Numbered from the stretch's first letter, positions 45,324 to 54,159 are shown. The stretch is 64,000 bases of DNA from Deltaproteobacteria bacterium (GCA_019307815.1 JAFDIV010000006.1:62001-126000), one strand, 5' to 3'. The notes: a model not told the origin generated them from the sequence alone. Program-made: numbers and translations.

Positions 45324-45709
45324 TAGCCATATACTGTCAAGTAAAAATTGTTTCTATTTGCTGTGAGGGAAGATCCACTGTGCCTGCCCCACCTGCTGGC
45401 TGACCCTCATATGCGGGAAAATAGGCCTTGAAATTTCCAGTCGGTCAGGTACTAGCTAGCTTGTTTCCATGGCACCAGGCAAATCCATCGAGGAATTGGT
45501 ATATGCTTTTGGGCGGGGAGGGTTTGTTTGGGCGTGGCCCAACAGTTGGTTCGAAGGAAAAGAATATCTTTATTGGTAGGGACTCCTAAAGGAATCGGAA
45601 AGCATCTCTATGGGCAGGGCATTGGTGTCACCGCGCGTTGCGGATTGACGCGCCATGGGAGACCAGGGTTGGGGGTTCTGATAGAGAAAGAGCCCCGTAT
45701 CAAAACAGT
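45324..45709. other. Intergenic stretch without genes
   Basis: About 390 bases flanking the decayed TRAP gene. No coding frame of credible composition and no clear repeat is visible. Confidence 0.5.
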
Positions 45710-45979
45710 TTAGGTCTTCGGTCCCTTCGGTGTTTTGAGGAGCCCGTAGAACTGCCCTGATTTGTCCAATTTGTCTCCCACAGGTGTACCGCAGTTTTGG
45801 CAGCGGTATTCATATTTGTCACCTTCGGGCAGGATCAGGAGGAGTGACTTGCGCACTGGCACTGCCTGGCCACATTTGGGGCAATATAGCTCCGTGGCCT
45901 CAAATTCATCAAAATCGGGCTGGCTATTACGTCCACCTCTTTGGCCTACGCTCGAAAAATAGGAGGACATGTCTTTCAT
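45710..45979 (-). CDS. Small zinc-ribbon protein
   Basis: 89 residues. A disordered N-terminal part is followed by a zinc ribbon: ELYCPKCGQAVPVRKSLLLILPEGDKYEYRCQNCGTPVGDKLD, with CPKC and CQNC as ligands. Such proteins bind nucleic acid or proteins; no specific family is assigned. Start behind AGGAGGAAAGG. Confidence 0.65.
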   Translation of the reverse strand: MKDMSSYFSSVGQRGGRNSQPDFDEFEATELYCPKCGQAVPVRKSLLLILPEGDKYEYRCQNCGTPVGDKLDKSGQFYGLLKTPKGPKT

Positions 45980-46000
45980 GGTCCCTTTCCTCCTAGTTCG

Positions 46001-46255
46001 CTAATATACATCCTTTCTATGTCCTATCTTCAAAACATGAATCTCCTTCTTCTCCCAATTTACATCAAACAAAATTCTATAATTCCCAACTCTCAAGCTG
46101 TAGTCTGCAATTGGATGATTGGTCAAGTGTCTTATCTGTTGAACATCTGGAAAATTTTTCAACTCCTCTAGGGCCTCTTTTATCTTGGGTAAATTATATG
46201 CGGCTAATTTCCTTAGATCCTTTAAGACACCCTTAGCACAAACTAGTTTAAACAT
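46001..46255 (-). CDS. RelE-family toxin
   Basis: 84 residues. FKLVCAKGVLKDLRKLAAYNLPKIKEALEEL then IRHLTNHPIADYSLRVGNYRILFDVNWEKKEIHVLKIGHRKDVY, a complete RelE/ParE pattern ending in the HRxxVY motif. It overlaps its antitoxin by 8 bases. It probably cleaves mRNA on the ribosome. Confidence 0.85.
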   Translation of the reverse strand: MFKLVCAKGVLKDLRKLAAYNLPKIKEALEELKNFPDVQQIRHLTNHPIADYSLRVGNYRILFDVNWEKKEIHVLKIGHRKDVY

Positions 46256-46442
46256 CTAGCTGATCCCATATCTCATTGTGGCTCAAGGTATCTCCTTTCT
46301 CAATCTCCCTTCTTCGTTGCTCGATCTCTTCTTTTAACGTTCTATATTTAGCCTTATTTAGCAATAGCCTCAAAAAATACGCTACCGCCTGTTGGTCCTC
46401 CTTATCTAGTTTTTCCAAAATATCAAATCGTAAAGGGCCCAT
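46248..46442 (-). CDS. Antitoxin of the RelE-family toxin
   Basis: 64 residues from MGPLRFDILEKLDKEDQQAVAYFLRLLL, behind GAAAGGAAG. The helical, highly charged sequence (TLKEEIEQRRREIEKGDTLSHNEIWDQL) and the overlap with the toxin gene identify it by position. Confidence 0.75.
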   Translation of the reverse strand: MGPLRFDILEKLDKEDQQAVAYFLRLLLNKAKYRTLKEEIEQRRREIEKGDTLSHNEIWDQLDV

Positions 46443-46619
46443 TTTTCTTCCTTTCTCACAAATTGATGAATTCGTGAAAGTTACTCCATCACTCGCCCCC
46501 ACGCCACTCGCTTCGGACAGGCGTGCGCTTCTTTATAATTTCCCATGAATCCTCAAAAAAATCAATCCATTTAATATCCCACGAAATACCCTGATCCACC
46601 GTAAAAAAATCGAGAATTA

Positions 46620-46649
46620 TTGACAAACTTGGGAATAGAATATATTCTA
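46620..46649 (+). promoter_or_regulatory. Promoter and palindromic operator of the VapBC-like module
   Basis: TTGACA (46620-46625), 17 bases, TATTCT (46643-46648). The perfect 14-base palindrome TAGAATATATTCTA at 46636-46649 covers the -10 element and should bind the ribbon-helix-helix antitoxin. Confidence 0.7.
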
Positions 46650-46679
46650 ACCCCAAAGGCCTTGATAAAAAAGGGGGTG

Positions 46680-46946
46680 ATGCGATTGCCTACAACTACG
46701 ATACACATAAGTGATGATCTTTTGGCCCGAATTGATGAAATTGTGAAGAAAAAAGGCATCAGCCGTAATAGGTATATTGTTCAGGCCTGCGAAAAATCAC
46801 TCAAGGAGGACGGTAGAGATTGGCCGAAAGATTTTTTTGATTCACCCTTAAATGATCAAGACTTGCAATTGTTGAGACAGGCTGCTGCCGAAATGGAAAA
46901 AGAAATCCTCTCTCACAGGATGAATAGAGAGCCTAGTGAACTATGA
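46680..46946 (+). CDS. Ribbon-helix-helix (CopG-like) antitoxin
   Basis: 88 residues. PTTTIHISDDLLARIDEIVKKKGISRNRYIVQACEKSL is a classic RHH DNA-binding domain. The C-terminal half (LNDQDLQLLRQAAAEMEKEI) is the toxin-binding part. It overlaps the PIN-toxin gene by 4 bases. The exact start (ATG or the TTG two codons later) is open. Confidence 0.8.
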   Translation: MRLPTTTIHISDDLLARIDEIVKKKGISRNRYIVQACEKSLKEDGRDWPKDFFDSPLNDQDLQLLRQAAAEMEKEILSHRMNREPSEL

Positions 46947-47383
46947 GATATGTCTTGGACACAACTGCCTTTTCTGCATTGATGCGTCGGGAATATTTGA
47001 TTTTGCAATTTGTCAAATCGCACACACCCGGGGATATTAGGACGGTTCCACCTGTGGTTGCAGAAATTTTTTACGGTATTGAAAGGCTCAAAAAGGGGTC
47101 CAGAAAATATCGTCTACTGAAAGCTGAGACCGAACGGATTCTCTCCGTTTTGGAAGTTCTTCCTTGGACACATGAAGCATCCCTGTGCTTCGGTGCAATT
47201 AAATCAGATCTGGAAAGGCGGGGTGTCTTAATTGATGACCTGGATATAGCCATTGCATCCATATCCATGGCCCACGGCTGCTGTGTGGTTACAAAAAACC
47301 TCCGCCAGTTCAGGAGGATAAATGGGCTAGAAAGCAGAGACTGGGAGCAAATGAGGGAGCAAAACCCCAAAGGGCCACAATAA
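46943..47383 (+). CDS. VapC-type PIN toxin
   Basis: 146 residues. The acidic PIN residues are visible: Asp5 in MRYVLDTTAF, Glu in VVAEIFYGIERL, and Asp in LIDDLDIAIASISMAHGCCVVTKN. It should be an RNase controlled by the RHH antitoxin. The last bases precede mce by 9. Confidence 0.85.
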   Translation: MRYVLDTTAFSALMRREYLILQFVKSHTPGDIRTVPPVVAEIFYGIERLKKGSRKYRLLKAETERILSVLEVLPWTHEASLCFGAIKSDLERRGVLIDDLDIAIASISMAHGCCVVTKNLRQFRRINGLESRDWEQMREQNPKGPQ

Positions 47384-47392
47384 GGAGGTCGC

Positions 47393-47797
47393 ATGAAGAT
47401 CAAACATATTGATCACATTGGAATCGCGGTAAAAAGTATTGATCAAGCAAAGAAATTTTACACGGAAATACTTGGGCTCAAGATCGAAGGAATCGAAAAT
47501 GTTGCCGATCAAAAGGTCAACGTGGCCTTTTTACCTATCACTGACAGTGAACTGGAGTTGGTGGAATCCACCCATCCTGATGGTCCTGTGGCCAAGTACA
47601 TTGAGGCCAGAGGGGAGGGCATACAGCATATTGCCTTTCGGGTGGAAGACATTGAAGAGGCATTGGCAGAGCTAAAGGAAAAAGGGGTGCGCCTTATTGA
47701 CGAAAAACCCCGCAAGGGGGCTGGAGGGGCCAAGATTGCTTTTATCCATCCCAAGGAGACAAACGGGGTATTGGTGGAAATTTGTGAGAGAGACTAG
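47393..47797 (+). CDS. mce: Methylmalonyl-CoA epimerase
   Basis: 134 residues of the vicinal-oxygen-chelate fold, with the metal ligands His in [13 protein letters not shown], His in [15 protein letters not shown] and Glu in GVLVEIC. It interconverts (R)- and (S)-methylmalonyl-CoA in propionate metabolism. AAGGAGG precedes the ATG. It stands alone in a group of toxin-antitoxin modules; its usual partners (mutase, carboxylase) are not in the window. Confidence 0.93.
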   Translation: MKIKHIDHIGIAVKSIDQAKKFYTEILGLKIEGIENVADQKVNVAFLPITDSELELVESTHPDGPVAKYIEARGEGIQHIAFRVEDIEEALAELKEKGVRLIDEKPRKGAGGAKIAFIHPKETNGVLVEICERD

Positions 47798-47808
47798 TAG
47801 ACCAGACT

Positions 47809-48240
47809 TCAGTGTCGTGGGAATATCTTTAGGCCTTCACTGCTTGCCGCTGAGACCAATTTTTCATCAAAACATGCAAAAACTACTTGCTCTGACACGC
47901 GAGACTGCAACAGAAGGGCAGAGGCAAGATGTATTGAGTCAAAGCCGCGTAGCGGATAGTTCGCACCAAGCGTTTTTATGATCGAATTAAGACTATCGTT
48001 CACTGGAATACGAAAAAAGCCATCCCATTCAGCATCTAACGTGTCCACCAGCATAGAAAGCGTGCCGGAGTTAATAGATTCTTCTCTCGCCTTACGATAA
48101 ATGGCTGATAAAGCCTCTGCATAAGCCACACAAGAAGTGGCCATTAGGTCTGCTTCTCGGCACTTCTTTACCGTATCCTGCGCCATTTCCTCTTCAAAGT
48201 ACCTTTTCACCAAGGCACTGGTATCCATATATAGGATCAT
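47809..48240 (-). CDS. PIN-domain toxin (VapC type)
   Basis: 143 residues. MILYMDTSALVKRYFEEEMAQ starts the PIN domain with its Asp; CVAYAEALSAIYRKAREE and FDSIHLASALLLQSRV give the remaining acidic residues. It overlaps the Phd-type antitoxin by 4 bases. Confidence 0.88.
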   Translation of the reverse strand: MILYMDTSALVKRYFEEEMAQDTVKKCREADLMATSCVAYAEALSAIYRKAREESINSGTLSMLVDTLDAEWDGFFRIPVNDSLNSIIKTLGANYPLRGFDSIHLASALLLQSRVSEQVVFACFDEKLVSAASSEGLKIFPRH

Positions 48241-48515
48241 CGTCGATCCTCAATAACAATTTCGGATACAGGTCGCCCTTTAACCAGCACTCTCTTAATG
48301 ACGTTTCCTCTCAAATCCGTTGTGGGCATCAAACCTGTACCTTCTGATACCATGGACTTGAGCTCTTGCATTAGTGCCACCTTTTTGGGGTTCTCCGCGA
48401 TAATTCTAGCTATCACTTTCCCCCTGTCAGTTATCAGTACATCCTCCCCCCTTTTTACTCTTCCAAGGTACCGGCTTAGATTATTTTTCAATTCCCTTAT
48501 TCCAGCACTCAACAT
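48237..48515 (-). CDS. Phd/YefM-type antitoxin
   Basis: 92 residues. AGIRELKNNLSRYLGRVKRGEDVLITDRGKVIARI is the type II prevent-host-death domain. The C-terminal tail should bind the PIN toxin that follows. Confidence 0.88.
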   Translation of the reverse strand: MLSAGIRELKNNLSRYLGRVKRGEDVLITDRGKVIARIIAENPKKVALMQELKSMVSEGTGLMPTTDLRGNVIKRVLVKGRPVSEIVIEDRR

Positions 48516-48585
48516 TGTCTGAATACTCCCTCTTTCTGTTTATGTAGCCACTTTAAAAGTACAATAGCTACCATTTAAGGATTTG

Positions 48586-49809
48586 TCAAGAACGAGCAAA
48601 CCCAACTGCGCAGAAACTGACTGCCGATTGGGTGGTGGGTTCGAACCACATTTCGTAGTGGAGCAATGTGCCCTTTGAGTGTGGCAATATTTCCAAAAGG
48701 CAAGCTAGGGCTGAAAACCCACAAACATTAAACCGGTCCTGCACTTTCGTGGCCTCCTCCCAAAAGGATTCCGCATCCAATAATATCAGGGCATCCAATA
48801 AGGTTTGGTCATGATCATCTGCTTGGGCCTTGAGATAGGCGGCCGGTCTATCATGCCCAAATTTGGGGCCAATATGGGATAAGTCTACACCAGCCACAAG
48901 AATGGTTTGTTGCTGTTTGTCTTCCAGGATGCGATGGAGTTCCTCTAAGAACCTCCCAGCCTTTTCAATGAAGTGCTCTCGCGTGCATGGAGAAAGCTGT
49001 TGCCAAAAGGAGCCGCAGAGAATAGGGACAATGGTAAAATTATGATCATTGGCCAGGTGTTGAAGAAAAAGCGCCTGAAATTCCAAGGAATGTTCCGCTT
49101 TATGTGGGAAGTCATCTTTGGTGATGATAGGACCTCCCGCCTGGCAGAGTACTTCCATGGCCTTCTTATCCGTAGAGATCCTGCCAAGGGGTGTTTCAAA
49201 GTCCTTTTCCGTCAAACAAAAGAGCCCATCTCTCATTTGATGTCCCACGCCAAGGATAACCACACGGGAGGCATTAATCTTACTTAACCACCTGTAGGCA
49301 TTGGCATAGGCCCGTTTGCCAACAGAAAGATCGATGTGGGGGGCCACAAGTGCGGTGATCGGTCCCTCTGGTTTGGGCAGAGCCGGGTCTGCCGTGTCCA
49401 GGATTTGCTCCAATGTATGTCTCAAGTTGTCCTTGTCATTGGGATAGGTAGATCCACAGTGGCTGCAGGGTCGGACAGTCCTTGAAGTAAACTCGGCCAC
49501 AATGCGGTCCCGCGCCTGGAAAAACCGCTCTGATTCCAGTAAATAGGTTTGGTCCAGGTGGGCAAGGATACCCTGGATTTCTTCCTGCCCCACTAGCAGG
49601 CCTCCTTTTTTTCTCATCATAAACATCTGAAGATCTCTAAAGGAATGGGACCCATCGAGGAGGGCCATTAATTCAAACAGCTCCGGGGGAAGCGCTGTGC
49701 CTTCACTCACAAGGTCAAGATGATCACGTACAACAATTACGGTCTGGCCACCTTGTTGGACAGGGATAAACTCGAGATCATTTCTGACTTTGGGCACTTC
49801 AGGTTTCAA
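48586..49809 (-). CDS. MEMO-family (AmmeMemoRadiSam system protein B) with an N-terminal helical domain
   Basis: 407 residues. The first 110 or so residues form a separate, PqqD-like helical region (FELMALLDGSHSFRDLQMFMM, GILAHLDQTYLL). A linker carries PCSHCG. The MEMO domain follows with VAPHIDLSVGKRAYANAYRWL, VVILGVGHQM, HKAEHSLEFQALFLQHL and VAGVDLSHIGPKFG, holding the His and Cys residues of the metal site, and a conserved NVCGFSALACLLEI. MEMO proteins are metal-dependent oxidases; the usual radical SAM and AMMECR1 partners are not seen here. Confidence 0.88.
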   Translation of the reverse strand: MKPEVPKVRNDLEFIPVQQGGQTVIVVRDHLDLVSEGTALPPELFELMALLDGSHSFRDLQMFMMRKKGGLLVGQEEIQGILAHLDQTYLLESERFFQARDRIVAEFTSRTVRPCSHCGSTYPNDKDNLRHTLEQILDTADPALPKPEGPITALVAPHIDLSVGKRAYANAYRWLSKINASRVVILGVGHQMRDGLFCLTEKDFETPLGRISTDKKAMEVLCQAGGPIITKDDFPHKAEHSLEFQALFLQHLANDHNFTIVPILCGSFWQQLSPCTREHFIEKAGRFLEELHRILEDKQQQTILVAGVDLSHIGPKFGHDRPAAYLKAQADDHDQTLLDALILLDAESFWEEATKVQDRFNVCGFSALACLLEILPHSKGTLLHYEMWFEPTTQSAVSFCAVGFARS

Positions 49810-49813
49810 TTAT

Positions 49814-50061
49814 TTACCGCCCCCCTTTCACGAAGCCTTCCTTACTTGCTGCATCCAGGAGTTTGAGATCAGCACATACGAAATTGAGATTTAGGCTGGT
49901 ATTTTTTCTCGCATCCTGCGGGCCAAAGCAGAATGGGCCTCTGCAAAGCCAATTTTTGATATGACAACATCGTGATCTCGCTCAAATAGAGATCTTACAC
50001 GTACGGTTCCAGGTTCCCTCACAAATAGCTTGATTATGGCGCTAGTATCCCAGTATATCAT
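49814..50061 (-). pseudogene. PIN toxin with an internal deletion
   Basis: The first 56 codons (MIYWDTSAIIKLFVREPG, VVISKIGFAEAHSALARRM) are the front of a PIN domain and end at TAA. A shifted frame then gives the typical PIN tail (NLNFVCADLKLLDAASKEGFVKGG). About 60 residues between the two are missing, so the nuclease should be inactive. The cognate antitoxin upstream is intact. Confidence 0.8.
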
Positions 50062-50348
50062 CGCCTGTCTTCCAATATTGCCGTGGATACGAGCTCTCCT
50101 CCACTCAGAGCTATGGGCTCAGGCATTTCCCTTTTTTTTGACAGTGGCAAACGAATCAGGCCCCTGTTGGCAAGCAAGGCAAGCCTATGCTCCACTGTTT
50201 CACTCTCAGCATCATCAGCAGGCCCTAATGGCTTGAGTAATGCGACCGGTTTCCCTCTTTCCGTAATAATAACCGTGTGCCCTGATTTGGTTAGCTGAAC
50301 ATAGGCCGAAAGTCTGTTTTTAAGCTCCCTAATCCCTACAGTCTCCAT
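50058..50348 (-). CDS. Phd/YefM-type antitoxin of the broken PIN toxin
   Basis: 96 residues. VGIRELKNRLSAYVQLTKSGHTVIITERGKPVALLKPL is the Phd domain. It overlaps the broken PIN gene by four bases and seems intact, an orphaned antidote. Confidence 0.85.
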   Translation of the reverse strand: METVGIRELKNRLSAYVQLTKSGHTVIITERGKPVALLKPLGPADDAESETVEHRLALLANRGLIRLPLSKKREMPEPIALSGGELVSTAILEDRR

Positions 50349-50432
50349 ACCTGCCCTCCAGTCATGTGGCTACCATAGCTACATCCACACACCTAGTCAA
50401 CTACCCCGGCCTTAAAATTTTACACTTCCCGC

Positions 50433-50648
50433 TCAAAATCTGTACGTGATGATCCCGTGAGTGGTATCATAAGGCGAAACACTCACCTTCACACGATCTC
50501 CCACAAGAACCCTGATTCGATGTTTTTTCATCCTGCCCGAGAGCACTCCCCTTATGGTGAGTTCATTTTCACACTGAATTTCCATCATGCCCCCACCCAT
50601 GGCCCGGGTGACTATTCCTTCTAATTGTATTAAATCGTCTCTGCTCAA
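50433..50648 (-). CDS. infA: Translation initiation factor IF-1
   Basis: 71 residues of the S1/OB fold: LEGIVTRAMGGGMMEIQCENELTIRGVLSGRMKKHRIRVLVGDRVKVSVSPYDTTHGIITYRF. Normal length. It is monocistronic here, set between a toxin-antitoxin remnant and the divergent fdhD gene. Confidence 0.95.
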   Translation of the reverse strand: MSRDDLIQLEGIVTRAMGGGMMEIQCENELTIRGVLSGRMKKHRIRVLVGDRVKVSVSPYDTTHGIITYRF

Positions 50649-50877
50649 TAGGTGTTTCTCCTTTCTGTGGCCTGGTTTATATTCATGAAACCCTAGGAAT
50701 CCCCTCTTACCCCCTTTGAAAAGGCCTCGCTACTGCAGGCAGTAGAGATCGAAGGGATTGGCTAATTCTAGTATGCCATTAAACCCTGTTAATGTCACGA
50801 TAATATGAATTTTTGATGACGTTGCCTACAGGGTATTGTATAAAGAATCTGGGCATATTTTATATTAGAGGTCTATA

Positions 50878-51684
50878 TTGGAATCACGAACGTTTCGCGC
50901 CCTCATACGAACAGAAAAGGGATTTGCCTCGGTTCGAGAAGAGCTGATTGAGGAGGTGCCTCTTGAGATTGTAATCAATAAGAGCACGCGTGTCCTTATC
51001 ATGCATACCCCCTATATGACTCGTGAACTCGTCTACGGTTTCCTTTTTACTGAAGGTTATGTTCCTGAAATCAGCCATGTCTTATCATGTCATATCAATT
51101 TCTCAGAACAGGCTGAGGGGATCCAAATCATGGAAGCACATGTTCAAACTACCACTAATGAGCTTGAAGCACCTCCGTCTGCTGGCCCCCAGAGGATATC
51201 CTATTCAAGTTGTGGCATATGCGGGAGAGAAGAGTTGGAGGAGATGAGGCGGGGCCTCAGCAGGATAAGGAGTGCTCAGCGTTTTTCCATGGACCTGCTT
51301 CAAATGATCCCCCAACACCTTCAGGATCTTCAGCCTCTTTATACGAAAACAAAGGCGGCTCATGCCGCGGTTCTTTTTGACGCAGCCGGTCGCGTTGTAA
51401 TGGCCGCAGAGGACCTGGGCAGACATAATGCCATTGATAAGGTAATCGGCAAGTGCTTGCTGGAGGGCATTCCTCGACAAGACAAGGTTATTGTATCCAG
51501 TGGAAGGGCCAGTCTGGAGATGATCCTTAAGGTTGTCCGAGGTGGTTTTCCCCTATTTGTGGCCATGTCACGGCCCACCTCGAGGGCTGTTGAGGCGGCC
51601 AAGTTTTATAACCTCACCCTGATAGACTTGGCCAAAGAGACCAATAGGATTTACACCCATGCGCGGAGACTCAAAGAATACTGA
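50878..51684 (+). CDS. fdhD: Formate dehydrogenase accessory sulfurtransferase FdhD
   Basis: 268 residues. It delivers sulfur to the molybdenum or tungsten cofactor of formate dehydrogenases. The conserved Cys pair lies in SSCGICGREEL; FLFTEGYV and AEDLGRHNAIDKVIGKC are family blocks. The start is a TTG (MESRTFRALIRT) with AGAGG before it. It overlaps mobA by 26 bases. Confidence 0.93.
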   Translation: MESRTFRALIRTEKGFASVREELIEEVPLEIVINKSTRVLIMHTPYMTRELVYGFLFTEGYVPEISHVLSCHINFSEQAEGIQIMEAHVQTTTNELEAPPSAGPQRISYSSCGICGREELEEMRRGLSRIRSAQRFSMDLLQMIPQHLQDLQPLYTKTKAAHAAVLFDAAGRVVMAAEDLGRHNAIDKVIGKCLLEGIPRQDKVIVSSGRASLEMILKVVRGGFPLFVAMSRPTSRAVEAAKFYNLTLIDLAKETNRIYTHARRLKEY

Positions 51685-52300
51685 CACTTCCCAAACAGGC
51701 CTCCACGAAGATATCATAGGGGTAATCCTTGCAGGGGGTAAGAGTACACGCTACGGCCGCAACAAGGCCCTGGTGCAAATACAAGGCAGACCCCTTATTG
51801 AACATGTTATCCAAGTGATGTCCTCCTTATTCAAAGACATCATTCTTATGACCAATACACCAGCTGAATATGCCTATCTGGGGCTTCCCATGGTTGAGGA
51901 TATCATAAAGGGATTGGGGCCCATAGGAGGCATATACACGGCCTTGAAGGTGATGGACAAGGAGGCAGGCTTTTTTGTGGCATGTGATATGCCTTTTTTG
52001 AACAAGGATCTGATCCATTACATGGTATCCATTCGTGATGATTTTGATGTGGTTGTCCCACGTGTCGGATGGAAGATAGAAGCATTGCATGGGATCTACG
52101 GGAAGCGGTGTATTCGGCCAATAGAGCGAAACATTGATAAGGGAATCTACCAGGTAATCCGCGTATTTCAAGACGTTTCCGTAAGATACGTGGAGGAGGA
52201 GGAGATTCGGAGGTTTGACCCGGATCTTCGCTCTTTTTTGAATGTCAACCGCCCCGATGAATTGAGGAGGATGCGAGAGTTATGGCAGAGCTCATCTTAG
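51659..52300 (+). CDS. mobA: Molybdenum cofactor guanylyltransferase
   Basis: 213 residues. It attaches GMP to molybdopterin. Nucleotide motif GVILAGGKSTRYGRNKAL, then LGPIGGIYTAL, ACDMPFLN and PDELRRM at the end. It overlaps both neighbours (fdhD by 26 bases, the corC-like gene by 19 bases), which indicates a tight operon and a link to formate dehydrogenase maturation. Confidence 0.93.
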   Translation: MRGDSKNTDTSQTGLHEDIIGVILAGGKSTRYGRNKALVQIQGRPLIEHVIQVMSSLFKDIILMTNTPAEYAYLGLPMVEDIIKGLGPIGGIYTALKVMDKEAGFFVACDMPFLNKDLIHYMVSIRDDFDVVVPRVGWKIEALHGIYGKRCIRPIERNIDKGIYQVIRVFQDVSVRYVEEEEIRRFDPDLRSFLNVNRPDELRRMRELWQSSS

Positions 52301-53310
52301 CGGTCACCCTGGCCATCCTTATTTCGGCCGGTTGCTCCCTTATGGAGGCCGTGCTGTATTCTGTGCCCATGAGGCAAATTGAAGGGGCTGTCCTGGCAGG
52401 AAAGGCAGGGAGCAAGGTTTTTAAGATGTTGAGGGAAAACATTGAACGACCCATCGCCGCGATCCTCTCTCTAAACACCATCGCCCATACAGCAGGCGCT
52501 GCTGTTGCAGGTGCCGCAGCCACCGCGGTCTTCGGCCACGCGTGGCTCGGCTACTTTTCGTTTTTCTTCACCCTGGCTATCCTATTGTTCTCGGAAATTA
52601 TACCCAAGACCGCAGGTGTGGTCTATGGCCCCTCTCTCATCCCATTTGTGGCCTATCCCTTGAAGGGATTGGTCCGGATTATGACTCCTGCCATTTGGCT
52701 CACCAATGTGATCACCCGTATGGTGGCGCGTGGGAAGACCGAAGAGGCCATTACGGCCGAGGAGTTGAGAATCATGGCCAGGCTCAGTCTACGCTCGGGC
52801 GAGATCAATCCCTATCAGGAACAGGTGATTGAGAATATCTTGACGCTCCAGAATAAGACCGTAAAGGAGGTCATGACGCCAAGGACCGTGATATTTTCAC
52901 TAAGCGAACACCTCACAGTAAAAGAGGCAAGCCAGATTCCCCCCAAATGGGAGCACAGCCGCTTTCCTGTTTATGATCAGGACCAGGAGGACATCGTGGG
53001 AATCGTGCTCACACGAGAGCTGTTCGTGACACTATCTCAGGGTAAGGAAGAGACGAAATTGACTGACCTGATGCGGCCGGTTCACTTTGTGGTGGAGACA
53101 GCCAGGCTGAATGCCGTATTCATCGAATTCCTTGAACGAAAAGAGCACCTTTTCGTAGTGCTTGATGAATATGGGGGCATCGCGGGTTTGATCACCCTAG
53201 AAGACGTTCTGGAAGAGATCTTGGGCCGTGAGATTGTAGATGAATTCGACCAGGTGGAGGATAAGCGGGAGCTGGCCCGCAGACGGCGGAAAATGCTGAT
53301 GGGCCAATGA
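52282..53310 (+). CDS. CNNM/CorC-type membrane protein (DUF21 plus two CBS domains)
   Basis: 342 residues. Membrane helices at about residues 1-22, 60-78, 88-108 and 116-140 form the DUF21 domain (LNTIAHTAGAAVAG, LFSEIIPKTAG). Two CBS domains follow (KEVMTPRTVIFSLSEHLTVKEASQ and DLMRPVHFVVETARLNAVFIEFL). It may take part in Mg2+/Co2+ efflux or envelope integrity. Translationally coupled to mobA. Confidence 0.9.
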   Translation: MAELILAVTLAILISAGCSLMEAVLYSVPMRQIEGAVLAGKAGSKVFKMLRENIERPIAAILSLNTIAHTAGAAVAGAAATAVFGHAWLGYFSFFFTLAILLFSEIIPKTAGVVYGPSLIPFVAYPLKGLVRIMTPAIWLTNVITRMVARGKTEEAITAEELRIMARLSLRSGEINPYQEQVIENILTLQNKTVKEVMTPRTVIFSLSEHLTVKEASQIPPKWEHSRFPVYDQDQEDIVGIVLTRELFVTLSQGKEETKLTDLMRPVHFVVETARLNAVFIEFLERKEHLFVVLDEYGGIAGLITLEDVLEEILGREIVDEFDQVEDKRELARRRRKMLMGQ

Positions 53311-53319
53311 GGAAGTACT

Positions 53320-54159
53320 ATGCCAAGGATTACCCTCTGTGCCCCTGACAGCGAGAAAAGCTGCTTTGCCTGCTGTCCCCCCATTCGCCCCAAGGGATAT
53401 GAGCACATAGATTATCGTAATATCATTAGAAGAATCCTGCGGGAAAATACCCGTGCCTTTGACCCTTCATCAAAGGAGATTATCCCCATTACAGGGTTTA
53501 GTTGCTGGGCCCTGGGATATGTGGATGACCGATACAGACAGGTGGGATGTTTGCTTCACCCGGCCCGCAATAGAGGTAAAGACCTTCGTTACCGGGTGGA
53601 CTATGGTCAAAAATGCCAAAGGGAAAGTTGCCTTGGGGCCAGGCGGTTTATGGCCCTAAGTCCATCTGCCCGCCTGTTCTGGCTGGGGCTTGCCGAAGGT
53701 CTGGATTCCTTTGAATACTCCAGCAGAAGATACAATCCCCTTTTCAGGCTCCTGGAGTGGGGAGTTGGCCTTTTGGAGAAAATTGCATCCACTGAAAAGG
53801 GCAATAGGGTCAACAGCAAAACATTCTTTGAACGCTATCCATTCTTTTTGACGCACCTTATGCCTCGAGCGCATACCTATTTGGTTGATTCCCTGGTGCA
53901 GCATTGCGGGCTGGCACCGCTTCGGGATAAGGAGTTTGTTCCCCGATTCGAGGCCTTTTGCACACGGCTCATCCGAAAGCTGCCTTCTGTTACATCTTCC
54001 CCAACAGCACCATACACGCATTGCTTGGATATGGACGAGACATTGGCGGATTTTTTGAGGTTGGCCCTTGGCATGAAAAAGATAGAAAAAGGCGAGGCCC
54101 TCATCATAAAACAGAAGGTGGATCAAGAAATGGAGGCCTTTATTGACCAGCTTCCTTGA
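53320..54159 (+). CDS. YkgJ-like cysteine-cluster protein
   Basis: 279 residues with a cysteine-rich first half: ESCFACCPP-like CxxCC, then FSCWALGYV, VGCLLHPARN and QKCQRESCLG, the YkgJ-type Zn/Fe-cluster pattern. The second half (LARRFMALSPSARLF, YLVDSLVQHC, DMDETLADFLRLALGMKK) is helical and not recognised. It starts nine bases after the CorC-like gene and converges with thiL, overlapping it by 20 bases. Function unknown. Confidence 0.7.
   Translation: MPRITLCAPDSEKSCFACCPPIRPKGYEHIDYRNIIRRILRENTRAFDPSSKEIIPITGFSCWALGYVDDRYRQVGCLLHPARNRGKDLRYRVDYGQKCQRESCLGARRFMALSPSARLFWLGLAEGLDSFEYSSRRYNPLFRLLEWGVGLLEKIASTEKGNRVNSKTFFERYPFFLTHLMPRAHTYLVDSLVQHCGLAPLRDKEFVPRFEAFCTRLIRKLPSVTSSPTAPYTHCLDMDETLADFLRLALGMKKIEKGEALIIKQKVDQEMEAFIDQLP

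Noticed and set aside
50760..50877. Promoter for fdhD with TTGATG/TATTGT boxes
   Set aside because: Box spacing is wrong in every pairing tried, so no promoter is called here.
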